Shown here piece by piece: positions 12,822-22,426 of a stretch of 59,390 bases of DNA. The notes beneath the pieces were generated by a model. It had not been told where the DNA came from. It was given only the letters and a program-made list of their open reading frames with translations, and searched no databases. The stretch's first letter is position 1. Each line of letters begins with the position of its first letter. The DNA lies in assembly GCA_945878875.1 (NCBI GenBank), contig CAMCUC010000013.1, forward strand, positions 1 through 59,390. The letters run 5' to 3'. The stretch comes from Rhizobium sp. Q54. GTDB taxonomy: Bacteria; Pseudomonadota; Alphaproteobacteria; Rhizobiales; Beijerinckiaceae. The translations under genes and the position numbers were made by a program.

Positions 12822-13497
12822 GGATCATATATCCAGTGCCGCGCACGGTATGCAGAACAGGCGCGTCAAAGCCCTTGTCGATCTTGGAGCGCAGGCGCGA
12901 TACGTGAACGTCGATCACGTTGGTCTGCGGGTCGAAATGATAATCCCACACGTTCTCCAGCAGCATCGTGCGCGTGACGACCTTGCCCGCGTTCTGCATC
13001 AGATATTCGAGCAGCCGATATTCGCGCGGCTGAAGCGTGATCTCCTTGCCGTTGCGGGTCAGTTTGTGGCTCAGGCGATCCAGCTCCAGATCGCCGACAC
13101 GCAAGGTTGTTGGCGGAGCGGTGCCGCCGCCTTTGCGTCGCGCAAGCACCTCCACGCGGGCGAGCAATTCAGAAAAGGCGTATGGCTTGGCAAGGTAATC
13201 GTCGCCCCCTGCCCGCAGTCCTTTTACCCGATCATCCACCTGTCCCAGTGCAGACACGATCAACGCGGGCGTCTCGATATTTTGCTGGCGCAAGCCGCCG
13301 ATCAGCGACAGGCCATCCATTTTGGGCAACATGCGGTCAACGACGAGCACGTCGTAGCCGCCATCGCTCGCGCCCGCATAGCCTTCAAGCCCGTCGCTGA
13401 CCCATTCTGCAAGATGGCCAGCCTCGCGAAAGGCCTTGGTGAGGTAATTGGCAGCTTCCTGATCGTCTTCGATAATGAGAATGCGCATCCCCGACAT
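12805..13497 (-). CDS. OmpR/PhoB family response regulator
   Basis: 230 residues: receiver domain (MRILIIEDD, phosphoacceptor Asp in DVLVVDRMLPKMDG, Lys in DDYLAKP) and a winged-helix output domain (LEYLMQNAGKVVTRTMLLE). The start is taken at the ATG at 13497 (MSGMRIL), which has an AAGGA site seven bases upstream. A possible ATG at 13512 has no ribosome site and overlaps the degP terminator tail. It is translationally linked to the kinase gene by a 17-base overlap. The regulon is unknown. Confidence 0.92.
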   Translation of the reverse strand: MSGMRILIIEDDQEAANYLTKAFREAGHLAEWVSDGLEGYAGASDGGYDVLVVDRMLPKMDGLSLIGGLRQQNIETPALIVSALGQVDDRVKGLRAGGDDYLAKPYAFSELLARVEVLARRKGGGTAPPTTLRVGDLELDRLSHKLTRNGKEITLQPREYRLLEYLMQNAGKVVTRTMLLENVWDYHFDPQTNVIDVHVSRLRSKIDKGFDAPVLHTVRGTGYMIRDSAR

Positions 13498-13514
13498 ATA
13501 GTAATCCTTCATGG

Positions 13515-13547
13515 AAAACGCAGACCGGTTTGGGGAAACCGGCCTGC
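13515..13547 (-). terminator. Intrinsic terminator after degP
   Basis: Inverted repeat 13520-13531 / 13536-13547 with one mismatch in 12 pairs and a four-base loop. On the minus strand it is followed directly by a run of four T. It lies 18 bases after the degP stop and 18 bases before the response regulator start, so it should separate degP transcription from the regulator-kinase pair. Confidence 0.75.
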
Positions 13548-13564
13548 GGGGCCTCACGCTCCAT

Positions 13565-15109
13565 TCAGCCGGGGTTGGCCGGTAGCGCCACAAAGCGCGT
13601 GGAATCGCCAGTGCGCACGCGCATGAGCACCGTCTTGCGGTCGTTGCGACGCGCCTCGCGAACGGCGTCCGCCACGTCGGCGGGGCGCAAGACGGGCTTG
13701 CCCGCAACTTCCACGATCACGTCGCCCTCGCGCAGGCCCTGCCGGGCGGCGGGACTGGCTGGCTCAACTTCAGCGACCACCACGCCGACACGCCCGGGCG
13801 CGAGCCGCAGACCAAGACGCTGGCCGTCCTGGCGGTCGAGGTCTTCCCCTTGACGCCCCGGCGACAGACGGGAGGGCGCGGCCTCTTCAGGCAAAACGCC
13901 CAATGTGATGCTCGCCTTCGCTTCCCGCCCGCCGCGCAGATAAGTGATCTCCACTTTCTTCTCCGGGCCAAGGGCCGCGATCTTGCGCGATAATTCGCGC
14001 GCCGCATCAATTGGCTCGCCGTTCACCGCAATGATGACGTCGCCAGAACGAAGGCCAGCTTTGGCGGCTGGCGTATTGGGCTGTGCGTCGGCGACAAGCG
14101 CGCCCTTGTTGGTTTTCAACTGCATTGAATCGGCAAGCTCGGGCGTGATCGCCTGAATTTGCACGCCGATGAATCCGCGATCAACCCGGCCATGCTCGCG
14201 CAATGCGTCGATCACGCTGCGGGCGACGGTCGCTGGAATCGCGAAGCCGATGCCAATGCTGCCGCCTGAAGGCGAATAGATTGCCGTATTCACGCCGACC
14301 ACGCGGCCATAAACGTCGAAGGTTGGCCCGCCCGAATTGCCGCGATTCACCGGCGCGTCGATCTGCAAGAAATCATCGTAAGGACCAGCGCCGATGTCGC
14401 GGCCGCGCGCTGAAACGATGCCCGCAGTCACCGTGCCGCCAAGCCCGAACGGATTGCCCACCGCCAAAGCCCAATCGCCAACGCGCGGCGCGCTTTCCGC
14501 CCATTGTGTAAACGGGAACGGCCCCGCCTCGGCGATCTTCAGTAAAGCAAGGTCAGTTTTCTCGTCAGTTCCCACCACTTTTGCATGAAGGCTGCGACCA
14601 TCGTCGAGACCCAGAATCACTTCCTGTGCGTTCTTCACGACGTGGTTGTTGGTGACTACGAAGCCATCGCTCGAAATGATAAAGCCTGATCCCTGCGCCG
14701 TGGCCTGACGGCGGGGGCCGCCGCGCCGCGTTCCGGGCGCGCCGTCGTCGCCAAAGCGACGGAAAAAGCGCTGCAGTGGATCACCGGGCTGAAGGCCTGG
14801 CAGGCCAGTGCTTTCACTGTCTCCGGTCGCATCCCCGACGCGCACGCGAACGGACACCACCGCTCCTTTTACGCGATCAATCACGTCAGCAAACGACGGG
14901 ATAGAGCCGGGAACAGTGACGGGCACCGCCTCCTGGGTCGGCGATTGCGACACGCTCTGGGCGTAGGCCGGGGACAGAACGGCGGTTGCGCCGAGCGATC
15001 CGCTCAGCGTCAACGCTGCCGCCGCGCCAAGCAAGAGCTGCCGCAATGGACGGGAAGCAGCAGGACGTGAAGGACTGGAGAAAAGTCGGAACGAATTCGT
15101 CATGGTCAT
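13565..15109 (-). CDS. degP: Periplasmic Do-like serine protease DegP/MucD
   Basis: 514 residues with a signal peptide (LLLGAAAALTLSGSLGATA... ending AYAQ), a trypsin-fold protease with triad His in TNNHVV, Asp in KTDLALL and Ser in GNSGGP, and two PDZ domains. HtrA/Do enzymes degrade and refold misfolded envelope proteins in the periplasm. A GGAGATG ribosome site precedes the ATG at 15109. It sits between the ccm operon and a two-component pair, all on the minus strand, and ends at a clear terminator, so it is probably a single-gene unit or the tail of the ccm operon. Confidence 0.95.
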   Translation of the reverse strand: MTMTNSFRLFSSPSRPAASRPLRQLLLGAAAALTLSGSLGATAVLSPAYAQSVSQSPTQEAVPVTVPGSIPSFADVIDRVKGAVVSVRVRVGDATGDSESTGLPGLQPGDPLQRFFRRFGDDGAPGTRRGGPRRQATAQGSGFIISSDGFVVTNNHVVKNAQEVILGLDDGRSLHAKVVGTDEKTDLALLKIAEAGPFPFTQWAESAPRVGDWALAVGNPFGLGGTVTAGIVSARGRDIGAGPYDDFLQIDAPVNRGNSGGPTFDVYGRVVGVNTAIYSPSGGSIGIGFAIPATVARSVIDALREHGRVDRGFIGVQIQAITPELADSMQLKTNKGALVADAQPNTPAAKAGLRSGDVIIAVNGEPIDAARELSRKIAALGPEKKVEITYLRGGREAKASITLGVLPEEAAPSRLSPGRQGEDLDRQDGQRLGLRLAPGRVGVVVAEVEPASPAARQGLREGDVIVEVAGKPVLRPADVADAVREARRNDRKTVLMRVRTGDSTRFVALPANPG

Positions 15110-15216
15110 CTCCTGAACTATGTAGCCAGCAAACCGGCGTTGTTCAGAAGATGGAGCGTTCGAGCTTAAACGCCCGTGGCCGCTGGATGAATTTTTGGTA
15201 AGGGGATCTTACAGCC

Positions 15217-15681
15217 TTACTTCCCCTCAGCCAGTGCCTTTTCCAGCGCACGCCTTTCCGCCTCGCTCAGCGGAGGCGTATGCGCCAGCGTCCGGCGACG
15301 GCGCGCGCTCATTACGAGCCAGCCGAGGCCCAGCGCGAGCAGCACGCCGGGCGAGGCCCAAAGCAGCAGCGTTCGGGAATTGACCGGGGGGCTGAGCAGA
15401 ACGAAATCGCCATAGCGGGCGACAACGTAGCGGATGATCTCTTTGTCGTTGTCGCCAGCCTGAAGACGCTCGCGCACCACGAGACGCAAATCACGCGCAA
15501 GCGGGGCGTTGGAATCGTCGATGGACTGGTTCTGGCACACCAGACACCGCAGCCCTGCAGACAAGGCGCGGGCGCGGGTCTCCAGCGCCGGATCTTTCAG
15601 AATCTCATCCGGCTGCAAAGCGGCAGAAGTGGCGGGAAACGCCAGCGCAAGCAGCAAGAAAAGGGAGCGCAGCATTCGCAT
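15217..15681 (-). CDS. ccmH: Cytochrome c maturation protein CcmH (CycL)
   Basis: 154 residues: cleavable signal peptide, redox pair in LRCLVCQNQSI (CXXC) and one C-terminal membrane anchor (about residues 106-125). CcmH reduces apocytochrome c thiols and works with CcmF in heme ligation on the periplasmic side. It is the last gene of ccmI-E-F-H and starts three bases after ccmF stops. Confidence 0.95.
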   Translation of the reverse strand: MRMLRSLFLLLALAFPATSAALQPDEILKDPALETRARALSAGLRCLVCQNQSIDDSNAPLARDLRLVVRERLQAGDNDKEIIRYVVARYGDFVLLSPPVNSRTLLLWASPGVLLALGLGWLVMSARRRRTLAHTPPLSEAERRALEKALAEGK

Positions 15682-15684
15682 AGT

Positions 15685-17670
15685 CTATTCCGCGGGCTGG
15701 GGCGAAGCGCCCGTGGCTTTGGGTTGGGCGCGACGCGCCACGCCAATGCGCAACCGCCGGTCAGTCAGCGATATTCCGCCGCCAATGAACATCACCAGCG
15801 CGCCGAGCCAGATCAAGGCCACATACGGCTTCCAGTACATGCGGACGTCGATTGAGCCGTCCGGGCTTTGCTCCGGCACGACGATATGAACCTGGCCCAG
15901 ATTGATCGTCATCAGCCCGGCGTCCGTCGTCGTCATCGTGCGGGCGCTATAAAACTTGCGCGAGGGGTTCATGGTTCCAAGCACCACGCCGCCCGAGCTC
16001 ACGGTCATCATGGCCACCGTCTCGGAATAGTTTGGTCCGGGACGCTGATGAACGCCCTGCAATTGCACCGTGAACGGCCCCAGTTCGGAGACGTCGCCAG
16101 CGCGCATCGCCATGACGCGTTCAACGCCCCAGCCGGTGGCCGCAATGCCGAGCAATGAAACGCCCAGACCAGCGTGCGCCAGCGTCGTACCCCAAGCCGA
16201 AAGCGGGAGGCCGATCGTGCGGCGCCACAGAACAGACGGCGACAACCCGGCGCTGGTAATGCGGCCAAACACGTCAACGAATGCGCCGACGATGGCGAAT
16301 ATCGCCAGTCCAGCGCAGGCGACAGCCAGCGCCGGCTCGCCGTGAATGACGGCGAACAGAACGCCAGCGACAAGCGCTATGCCGAAAGCGAACGTCAGTC
16401 GCTGCGCTGCACCCAGAAGATCGCCGCGTTTCCACGCCAGCATCTGGCCAAACGGCATGATGACGAACAGGGGCAGAAATACCAGACCCGTCGTCAGATT
16501 GAAGAAGGGCGGGCCGACGGAGATTTTTTCCTCCGTCAGCGCTTCAAGCGCAAGCGGGTAAAGCGTGCCGACAAGCACGGTCGCGCAGCTTATGGTCAAC
16601 AGCAAATTGTTGAGCACCAGCGCACCTTCCCGCGAGACAGGGGCAAACAATCCACCGGGCTTGAGTGCTTGCGCACGCAACGCAAACAGCGCCAGCGAAC
16701 CGCCGATGAAAAACACGAGGATCATGAGGATGAACACGCCGCGCTGCGGATCGCTGGCGAACGAATGCACCGAGGTCAAAACGCCTGAGCGAACAAGGAA
16801 GGCTCCGAGCAGCGACAGCGAGAACGCAAGGATCGCAAGAAAGATCGTCCACACCTTCAGGGCGTCGCGCTTTTCCATCACCAGCGCAGAATGCAGCAGG
16901 GCGGTCGCGGCAAGCCATGGCATCAGCGAGGCGTTTTCCACCGGATCCCAGAACCAGAACCCGCCCCAGCCCAGCGTGTAATACGCCCAATAGGAGCCCA
17001 TCGCGATGCCCACCGTCAGGAACATCCACGCGATGAGAGTCCACGGACGCACCCAGCGCGCCCATTGCGCGTCAATGCGGCCATTAATGAGTGCTGCCGC
17101 TGCGAAAGAGAACGTAATCGAGAGGCCGACATAGCCCAGGTAAAGCAGCGGCGGATGGATTGCGAGGCCTGGATCCTGAAGGATCGGGTTGAGATCACGC
17201 CCCTCCATCGGCGCCATCACGGCACGCGCAAACGGGTTCGACGTCAGCAGAATGAACAGCAGGAAAGCAGCGGACACCCACGCCTGTACGGCCAGCACGG
17301 TGGCAGCGAGGTCGTCCGGCATATGCCGTGCGCGCAAAGCAACCAAAGCTCCAAACAACGCAAGGGTCAAAACCCACAGCAGCATCGAGCCTTCATGATT
17401 TCCCCAGACGCCCGAGATTTTGTAGATCAGCGGCTTCAGCGAATGGGAATTTTCGATCACGTTGATGAGCGAGAAGTCCGAAACGACATAGGCGTAAGTT
17501 AGCGCGGCGTAGGATAGGCCAACGAAAGCAAATTGCGCCAAGGCCGCCGGTGCCCCAACAGCCATCAATGAGCGGTCGTTGGAGAGCGCACCCCATAGCG
17601 GCACGATCCCCTGCACCAGCGAAAGAGCGAAGGCCAGAACCAGCGCGTAATGTCCCGTTTCAACAATCAT
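15685..17670 (-). CDS. ccmF: Heme lyase subunit CcmF (CycK)
   Basis: About 661 residues from the ATG at 17670 (MIVETGHYALVL). Many membrane helices are present, with the tryptophan-rich heme-handling WWD signature WGGFWFWDPVENASLMPWL and conserved His residues around the flanking helices. CcmF is the integral membrane heme lyase that attaches heme b delivered by CcmE to c-type apocytochromes. An extra 21 codons upstream overlap ccmE and are not needed. It is five bases from ccmE. Confidence 0.96.
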   Translation of the reverse strand: MIVETGHYALVLAFALSLVQGIVPLWGALSNDRSLMAVGAPAALAQFAFVGLSYAALTYAYVVSDFSLINVIENSHSLKPLIYKISGVWGNHEGSMLLWVLTLALFGALVALRARHMPDDLAATVLAVQAWVSAAFLLFILLTSNPFARAVMAPMEGRDLNPILQDPGLAIHPPLLYLGYVGLSITFSFAAAALINGRIDAQWARWVRPWTLIAWMFLTVGIAMGSYWAYYTLGWGGFWFWDPVENASLMPWLAATALLHSALVMEKRDALKVWTIFLAILAFSLSLLGAFLVRSGVLTSVHSFASDPQRGVFILMILVFFIGGSLALFALRAQALKPGGLFAPVSREGALVLNNLLLTISCATVLVGTLYPLALEALTEEKISVGPPFFNLTTGLVFLPLFVIMPFGQMLAWKRGDLLGAAQRLTFAFGIALVAGVLFAVIHGEPALAVACAGLAIFAIVGAFVDVFGRITSAGLSPSVLWRRTIGLPLSAWGTTLAHAGLGVSLLGIAATGWGVERVMAMRAGDVSELGPFTVQLQGVHQRPGPNYSETVAMMTVSSGGVVLGTMNPSRKFYSARTMTTTDAGLMTINLGQVHIVVPEQSPDGSIDVRMYWKPYVALIWLGALVMFIGGGISLTDRRLRIGVARRAQPKATGASPQPAE

Positions 17671-17675
17671 GCCGT

Positions 17676-18158
17676 TCACTCGACTTTTGCGGGGACGGAA
17701 GCGGGCTTGGCGCCGGGCGCCCCGTCCTGCCAATGTCCCTGCTTCTTGAGGGAATCCGCGACTTCACGCGGCATGTAAGTTTCGTCGTGTTTGGCGAGCA
17801 CTGTGTCGGCGCGGAAGTTTAGCCCCTCTTCAAGCACGCCTTCGGCCACCACGCCCTGCCCCTCGCGGAACAGGTCCGGCAATATGCCATTGTAGCGCAC
17901 GCGGATTTCACTTTGGGCATCCACCACCGTGAACGCGACAAAGCGGGCATCGCCCTTTTCGATCGATCCGTCCTTGACCAATCCGCCGAGACGCAAACGC
18001 ACGCCCGGCTTTACGTCCTTGGCCACGATTTCGCCCGGCGTATAGAAGAACACGATGTTGTCGCGCAGCGCGAACAAGCCCACACCAATCGCCACGCCAA
18101 GCACGGACAGCGCAACGGCGATCAGGACAAGGCGGCGGCTCTTGCGGGTCATCCTCAT
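17676..18158 (-). CDS. ccmE: Heme chaperone CcmE (CycJ)
   Basis: 160 residues: N-terminal membrane anchor ([20 protein letters not shown]) and an OB-fold periplasmic domain with the covalent heme-binding His in [10 protein letters not shown]. It carries heme from CcmABCD to CcmF/H. Its start overlaps the ccmI stop in an ATGA junction. The CcmABCDG genes are not in this window. Confidence 0.96.
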   Translation of the reverse strand: MRMTRKSRRLVLIAVALSVLGVAIGVGLFALRDNIVFFYTPGEIVAKDVKPGVRLRLGGLVKDGSIEKGDARFVAFTVVDAQSEIRVRYNGILPDLFREGQGVVAEGVLEEGLNFRADTVLAKHDETYMPREVADSLKKQGHWQDGAPGAKPASVPAKVE

Positions 18159-19291
18159 CCTTCCAGTCCCAGTTGCTTTGCGAGCGCGGCCAGGCGCTCA
18201 ATGGCAGACACATCGCCAGCCAAAGCCCGGCGCGCATCGGCCAGAGCGCCCTTAGCTTTCCCGCCCTCGTTCAACACTACATAAGCGCGAACGAGGCGGA
18301 GCCAACCCTCGGCATCGCGGCCATCGCTCGCCAGACGCGCAGCAAGACCATCGACCATGCCACGGATGGCTGCGGAGCGGTCAGCCTCCGGCATGCTGGA
18401 GATAGCAGCAGCCGCATCGCCCGAAGGCGGGCCGGTCAGGGCGCCCGCCGTTGAGGGGCCCGGCGGTGCAGCGCCAAGCCGCGAGAGGCGTCCCCGCACA
18501 ACATCGGCCCAGGGCGCTCCCGGCTGCGCATCAGCCAGCAGCTTCGTCCAGACCTCACGGGCCTGCGCAAGATTGCCATCCTCTTCAGCAGCGAGGCCTA
18601 CGTAGAAACGAGCCTGCGCAAAATCGGGCTGAAGCGCCAACGCACGGGCAATCGCTTGCCGCGCCTCGGGAATCATCTTGCCCTGCCCGGCCATCATGTG
18701 CGCTTCAGCCTGCGCGGCTTCGCGTTCAGGCGTCGCCCCCAGAAGCTTGTTCGCCTGCGCCAGCGCACGGGCTGCATCTGCATAACGCCCGACCTGCATG
18801 TAAACCGGGGCGACGACATCGTACCCGCGCCCGTCGTTGGGGTTTGCAGCCAGGTGCGCCTCGATCTTGGCGACGGCGGCCATAACATCCATCTGCTCAG
18901 GCGGCGCCTGACGCCGCGCGGTCAGCGGTTGGTCGCGAAGAGCGGGGGAGCCTATATAAAGGTAAAGCCCAAGCCCGGTGGCGAAAATCAAAGCGAGGGA
19001 GACAAGCGCGGCCAGTGTGCGGTTGCGCCGCGACGCTCCAGCCTCCACCGGGTCGACCGCCGCTCCAATCAACCGACGCGCCGCCTCTGCTTTGGCGGCT
19101 TCGGCGTCCGCTGGCGACATCAGGCCGCGCTCGACGTCGCGCGCAATGGCGGCGACTTCGCCCTCATAGAATGCGACGTCCGTTGCCCGCTGCGAAACGG
19201 CAAGAGGGCCCGCCTTGCGCGAGCGAGCCAAGGGGGCCAGCACGCTCATGGCGGCTGCAAAGGTGAGGAGCGCGAAAACAAGCCAGATCAT
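18155..19291 (-). CDS. ccmI: Cytochrome c biogenesis protein CcmI (CycH)
   Basis: 378 residues: two membrane helices (about residues 1-20 and 92-112) with a cytoplasmic loop that holds a leucine-zipper-like segment, then a periplasmic TPR region. CcmI is the apocytochrome c chaperone that hands substrate to CcmF/H. It is the first gene of a tight four-gene operon (ATGA overlap, then gaps of 17 and 3 bases or less). Confidence 0.94.
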   Translation of the reverse strand: MIWLVFALLTFAAAMSVLAPLARSRKAGPLAVSQRATDVAFYEGEVAAIARDVERGLMSPADAEAAKAEAARRLIGAAVDPVEAGASRRNRTLAALVSLALIFATGLGLYLYIGSPALRDQPLTARRQAPPEQMDVMAAVAKIEAHLAANPNDGRGYDVVAPVYMQVGRYADAARALAQANKLLGATPEREAAQAEAHMMAGQGKMIPEARQAIARALALQPDFAQARFYVGLAAEEDGNLAQAREVWTKLLADAQPGAPWADVVRGRLSRLGAAPPGPSTAGALTGPPSGDAAAAISSMPEADRSAAIRGMVDGLAARLASDGRDAEGWLRLVRAYVVLNEGGKAKGALADARRALAGDVSAIERLAALAKQLGLEG

Positions 19292-19361
19292 GAAACGCTT
19301 GTCTCACGTCCGGAGGAGAATTTGAAGCGGACTTGGCGTCGCGGCCCCCGCAAATGCGCCT

Positions 19362-20765
19362 TCACGCCATCGGCAGGCGCAGCGATGCCTTCAAGCCGCC
19401 CATATCGCTTTCCTCCAGCGTGAGCGCCCCTCCGTAGATCTTCGCAAGATCAGCCACGATGGACAGACCAAGCCCGGATCCGGGCTTGGTCTCGTCGAGT
19501 CTTTGACCGCGCGCGAGCGCCTCGTTGCGCTTTTCTGTTGGCAGCCCGGGGCCGTCATCCTCAACCGTCACGCACAAAAAGCCCGCAGCAGTCGGGCAGG
19601 CAGCCTCGCCGTCCAGCGGCGCCGCCGACACCGCTACGCGGCCAGCGGCCCATTTACCGGAATTGTCGATAAGATTGCCTACCATTTCTTCAAAGTCCTG
19701 CCGCTCGCCGCGAAAACGCAAGCCATCGGCAATTTGCAGGTCAAACAGAACGTGGCGATCTTGATAAATCTTCTCGAACGTCCGCACCAAACCTGCCAAC
19801 GGGGGCCCAACGTCGGCGGCGGCGCCGATCATGGTGGATCGGGCGGCGGCCCGAGCGCGATCAAGATAATATGTCACCTGATCGCCCATCAGCGCCGTCT
19901 GCTCGCGCACTTTGTCGGCCAACGGCGAAGCGTGCGAATTGGCCTCGTTGGCGATAACGCTCAATGGGGTTTTCAACGCATGTGCGAGATTGCCGACGTG
20001 CGTGCGGGCGCGCTCCACTACTTCGCGATTGGCGGCAATGAGCAAGTTCAATTCGCCCGCCAGCGGCGCCAGATCCTCAGGGAATGCGCCGTCAATCTTT
20101 TCGCTGTCGCCGCGCCGGATTGCGACAACTTCGTCTTGCAGACGCCGTAAGGGCCGAAGGCCATAGCGCACCTGAAGCGCAGTCGCCCCAACCAGCGCAA
20201 AGGCCAGCGTCACAAACGCGCCCCCGAGCGCAAACGTGAACCAACGCGACTGCTGATCCATCTCCTCCGTGGAGGCTGCGACCTGCACCAGCCATTGGCC
20301 GTCCGCCTCAATTTCGATGATGCGCTCAATGAGACGCAGCCGACGCTCGTCAGGGCCAATGATATAAGCCTTGCGCAACCCCGCCTCGTTTGAGCGCACG
20401 CCCATTTCAGCCAACGGCGGCAGGCGCGCGGCGAACAGGGAACGCGACACGCGAACCAGCGGGTTGGGCGCATCAACGCGCGAAATCTGCCAATACCAGC
20501 CAGAACGCGTCAGCTCGAATTGCGGCTCGCCGAGCTGGCTGGCGATCTCCTCGTCCATCGCGACGTCGGCGACCAGAGCGCGCAGATACACGTTCAAACG
20601 CTCGTCAAAAGCGCGTTCAGCCGTCGCACGATAGACGGCGGACAGCGCCACGCCCGCAATCAGCAGAACAAGAACGCTCCAGAACGCCGCCAATAAAAAC
20701 AACCGCTGGGCGATGGAGCGCCCGCCTGGAAACTGGCCCGAGAAAATGCGGCCCGAAAACGCCAT
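19362..20765 (-). CDS. PhoQ-like sensor histidine kinase
   Basis: About 467 residues from the ATG at 20765. Membrane helices near residues 23-45 and 170-190 flank a periplasmic sensor. The cytoplasmic part has HAMP, an H-box with the PhoQ-type form GNLAHALKTPLSVIANEA, N-box NLIDNSGKWA, EDDGPGLP and GSGLGLSIVADLAKIYGG. It follows its response regulator with one base between stop and start. A PepSY-like exported protein heads the operon and could modulate the sensor domain; that is inference. Confidence 0.9.
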   Translation of the reverse strand: MAFSGRIFSGQFPGGRSIAQRLFLLAAFWSVLVLLIAGVALSAVYRATAERAFDERLNVYLRALVADVAMDEEIASQLGEPQFELTRSGWYWQISRVDAPNPLVRVSRSLFAARLPPLAEMGVRSNEAGLRKAYIIGPDERRLRLIERIIEIEADGQWLVQVAASTEEMDQQSRWFTFALGGAFVTLAFALVGATALQVRYGLRPLRRLQDEVVAIRRGDSEKIDGAFPEDLAPLAGELNLLIAANREVVERARTHVGNLAHALKTPLSVIANEANSHASPLADKVREQTALMGDQVTYYLDRARAAARSTMIGAAADVGPPLAGLVRTFEKIYQDRHVLFDLQIADGLRFRGERQDFEEMVGNLIDNSGKWAAGRVAVSAAPLDGEAACPTAAGFLCVTVEDDGPGLPTEKRNEALARGQRLDETKPGSGLGLSIVADLAKIYGGALTLEESDMGGLKASLRLPMA

Positions 20766-20766
20766 C

Positions 20767-21477
20767 TCAATTCCTGGGAGCAAGCGCGGGGGGGACAGGC
20801 GAGCCAGGAATGGCGACGAGATAGCCCAGCCCCCGGATGGTTTGGATAACATCGACGCCCAGCTTCTTGCGCAGGCGACCAACGAACACTTCAACCGTAT
20901 TTGAATCGCGGTCAAAATCCTGGTCGTAAAGATGTTCGACCAGTTCAGCACGCGATACGATACGCCCGGAATGATGCATCATGTAGGATAGCAACCGATA
21001 TTCATGGGACGTAAGCCGAATCGGATTGCCATCGACCGTAACGCGGCCAGAGCGCGTATCGAGGCTCACGGAACCGCAGGCAAGCTGGCTCGATGCATGT
21101 CCCGCCGCGCGGCGCACCAACGCGCGCAAACGCGCCAGCACCTCCTCCATGTGAAAGGGCTTGGCGACATAATCGTCGGCGCCGGCATCAAAGCCTTGCA
21201 CCTTGTCGCTCCAGCGGTCGCGAGCGGTCAGCAAAAGCACGGGCGCCTTGCGCCCCGCACGGCGCCATTCCTCCAGAACGGACAGCCCGTCTTTCTTCGG
21301 CAATCCAATGTCGAGCACGATGGCGTCATAAGGTTCGGTATCGCCGAGAAACCAGCCTTCCTCGCCGTCAAACGCGTGATCCACGGCGTAGCCCGCCTGC
21401 TCCAACGCATTCACAAGCTGGCGATTCAGATCTTTGTCGTCTTCCACAACCAGCAAGCGCAAATCTGTCGCCTCCAC
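20767..21477 (-). CDS. PhoP-like OmpR family response regulator
   Basis: 236 residues: receiver (LRLLVVEDDKDLNRQLV, phosphoacceptor in DAIVLDIGLPKKDG, KPF) and winged-helix DNA-binding domain ending in TVEVFVGRLRKKLG and TIRGLGYLV. The listed start is GTG at 21477. A TTG at 21462 has GGAGG eight bases upstream and would give the usual family N-terminus MRLLVVEDD, so it is a real alternative. It is the partner of the PhoQ-like kinase one base downstream. Confidence 0.9.
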   Translation of the reverse strand: MEATDLRLLVVEDDKDLNRQLVNALEQAGYAVDHAFDGEEGWFLGDTEPYDAIVLDIGLPKKDGLSVLEEWRRAGRKAPVLLLTARDRWSDKVQGFDAGADDYVAKPFHMEEVLARLRALVRRAAGHASSQLACGSVSLDTRSGRVTVDGNPIRLTSHEYRLLSYMMHHSGRIVSRAELVEHLYDQDFDRDSNTVEVFVGRLRKKLGVDVIQTIRGLGYLVAIPGSPVPPALAPRN

Positions 21478-21495
21478 ATGGACGGTAGCGCCGCA

Positions 21496-21807
21496 TCAGG
21501 GCGCGGAAACCGCCTGAACACCATTAGCCGCGTCGATGAAAACGCGAATGACTTTACCGTCCCGTCGCAACAAAGCCATTTCATACACGAATTTTTCGTC
21601 CCAACGACAGAGGCGTGAGCGTAGAGGATCGGCCTGCCCTTTGCGGGCGACCGCGCGCAGCGTCGCAAGGGGGTCAGCGAGGCTATTGGCGGCAATCGCC
21701 GAGCGCGTGTCCGCCGCATTCAGGCAAATGCGCGTGCGCTCCTCAACCGCGATTGCGACAGAAGCATTAAGAGCAAAAACGAGAGATAAAGCCAGAAATC
21801 GATACAT
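21496..21807 (-). CDS. Exported PepSY-like protein heading a two-component operon
   Basis: 103 residues with a signal peptide (LALSLVFALNASVAIA) and a C-terminal stretch LRRDGKVIRVFIDAANG that matches the usual end of PepSY repeats. It ends 18 bases before the PhoP-like regulator. PepSY proteins near PhoP/PhoQ-type systems are often periplasmic modulators of the sensor. The family assignment rests on the C-terminal motif only. Confidence 0.7.
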   Translation of the reverse strand: MYRFLALSLVFALNASVAIAVEERTRICLNAADTRSAIAANSLADPLATLRAVARKGQADPLRSRLCRWDEKFVYEMALLRRDGKVIRVFIDAANGVQAVSAP

Positions 21808-22050
21808 TGCGTCTCTTTAGCGGCGCGGGCCTGAACCGCAGGTGAATGAAGCAATTGCCGGGGAAAGACGCCCTATCGCGCTTCGCTCAAACGTCGGATA
21901 TGTGAAGCCAGAGCCCTGTGACGACCAGCGCATCGAGCAAGAGCGACACGACCCCGACCCCAAAACCGCACCGCATCGTGTCCGGAAAGACCGAGAACGA
22001 GCCCAGCCTGTGGGAGGGGGCGAGGCCCCTCGCAGGGCCGCAGCAGCGCT

Positions 22051-22422
22051 TCAGGGGCGCTCTGACCGGGCGTCAGAACTATCAATGGGGCCGCCGAGCG
22101 AGCGCACGAGCCCCGGCCCGACGCACACAGGACCGTCGCCAGCATCGCTAATCTCACGTTCCAGCCCATAAAGCCCCGCCTCCAACCGATCCCGCTCATC
22201 CTCCAGCGCAGCCAAGTCCGCGTTGGTTATCTCCAGCAAGGCGTCATCGGCCTGCCTGCGCGCAAAGGCTTGCGCAGCCGCTTCGGCCGCATGGGCGGCG
22301 CGACCGAACACTTCGCCACGCGCAATTTCGGCTGTCATGGCATTGCGAAACCATGACGCCAAAGCAAACATCATCGCGCAAAACGCGAGCCCCGATCCCA
22401 CGGCAACCACAAAACTTTGCAC
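22051..22422 (-). CDS. Spanin-like (Rz-like) small membrane coiled-coil protein
   Basis: 123 residues, GTG start at 22422. One N-terminal membrane helix (VVAVGSGLAFCAMMFALASW) is followed by a long alanine/charge-rich helical segment (about residues 28-95), the topology of an inner-membrane i-spanin, and a short tail with CVGPGLVRSL. It is separated by four bases from the holin-like gene. Lysis function is inferred from topology and position at the end of the phage-like cluster. No endolysin is seen next to it. A general coiled-coil membrane protein is the alternative. Confidence 0.6.
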   Translation of the reverse strand: MQSFVVAVGSGLAFCAMMFALASWFRNAMTAEIARGEVFGRAAHAAEAAAQAFARRQADDALLEITNADLAALEDERDRLEAGLYGLEREISDAGDGPVCVGPGLVRSLGGPIDSSDARSERP

Positions 22423-22426
22423 AGCA

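Noticed and set aside
11265-12977. 570-codon plus-strand frame opposite the kinase and response regulator
   Set aside because: Composition is typical of antisense shadow, with no recognisable domain. The minus-strand kinase and regulator show all catalytic motifs.
21842-22171. Plus-strand frame in the gap between the PepSY-like and spanin-like genes
   Set aside because: Low-complexity Arg/Pro/Ser product, overlaps the minus-strand gene and has no family. The gap 21808-22050 appears non-coding.
21873-22199. Frame overlapping the spanin-like gene, considered as a nested Rz1-type o-spanin
   Set aside because: The N-terminus is hydrophobic, but the residue before the candidate Cys is Leu, so there is no proper lipobox. 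There is no proline-rich body and no ribosome site. An Rz1 role is not supported.
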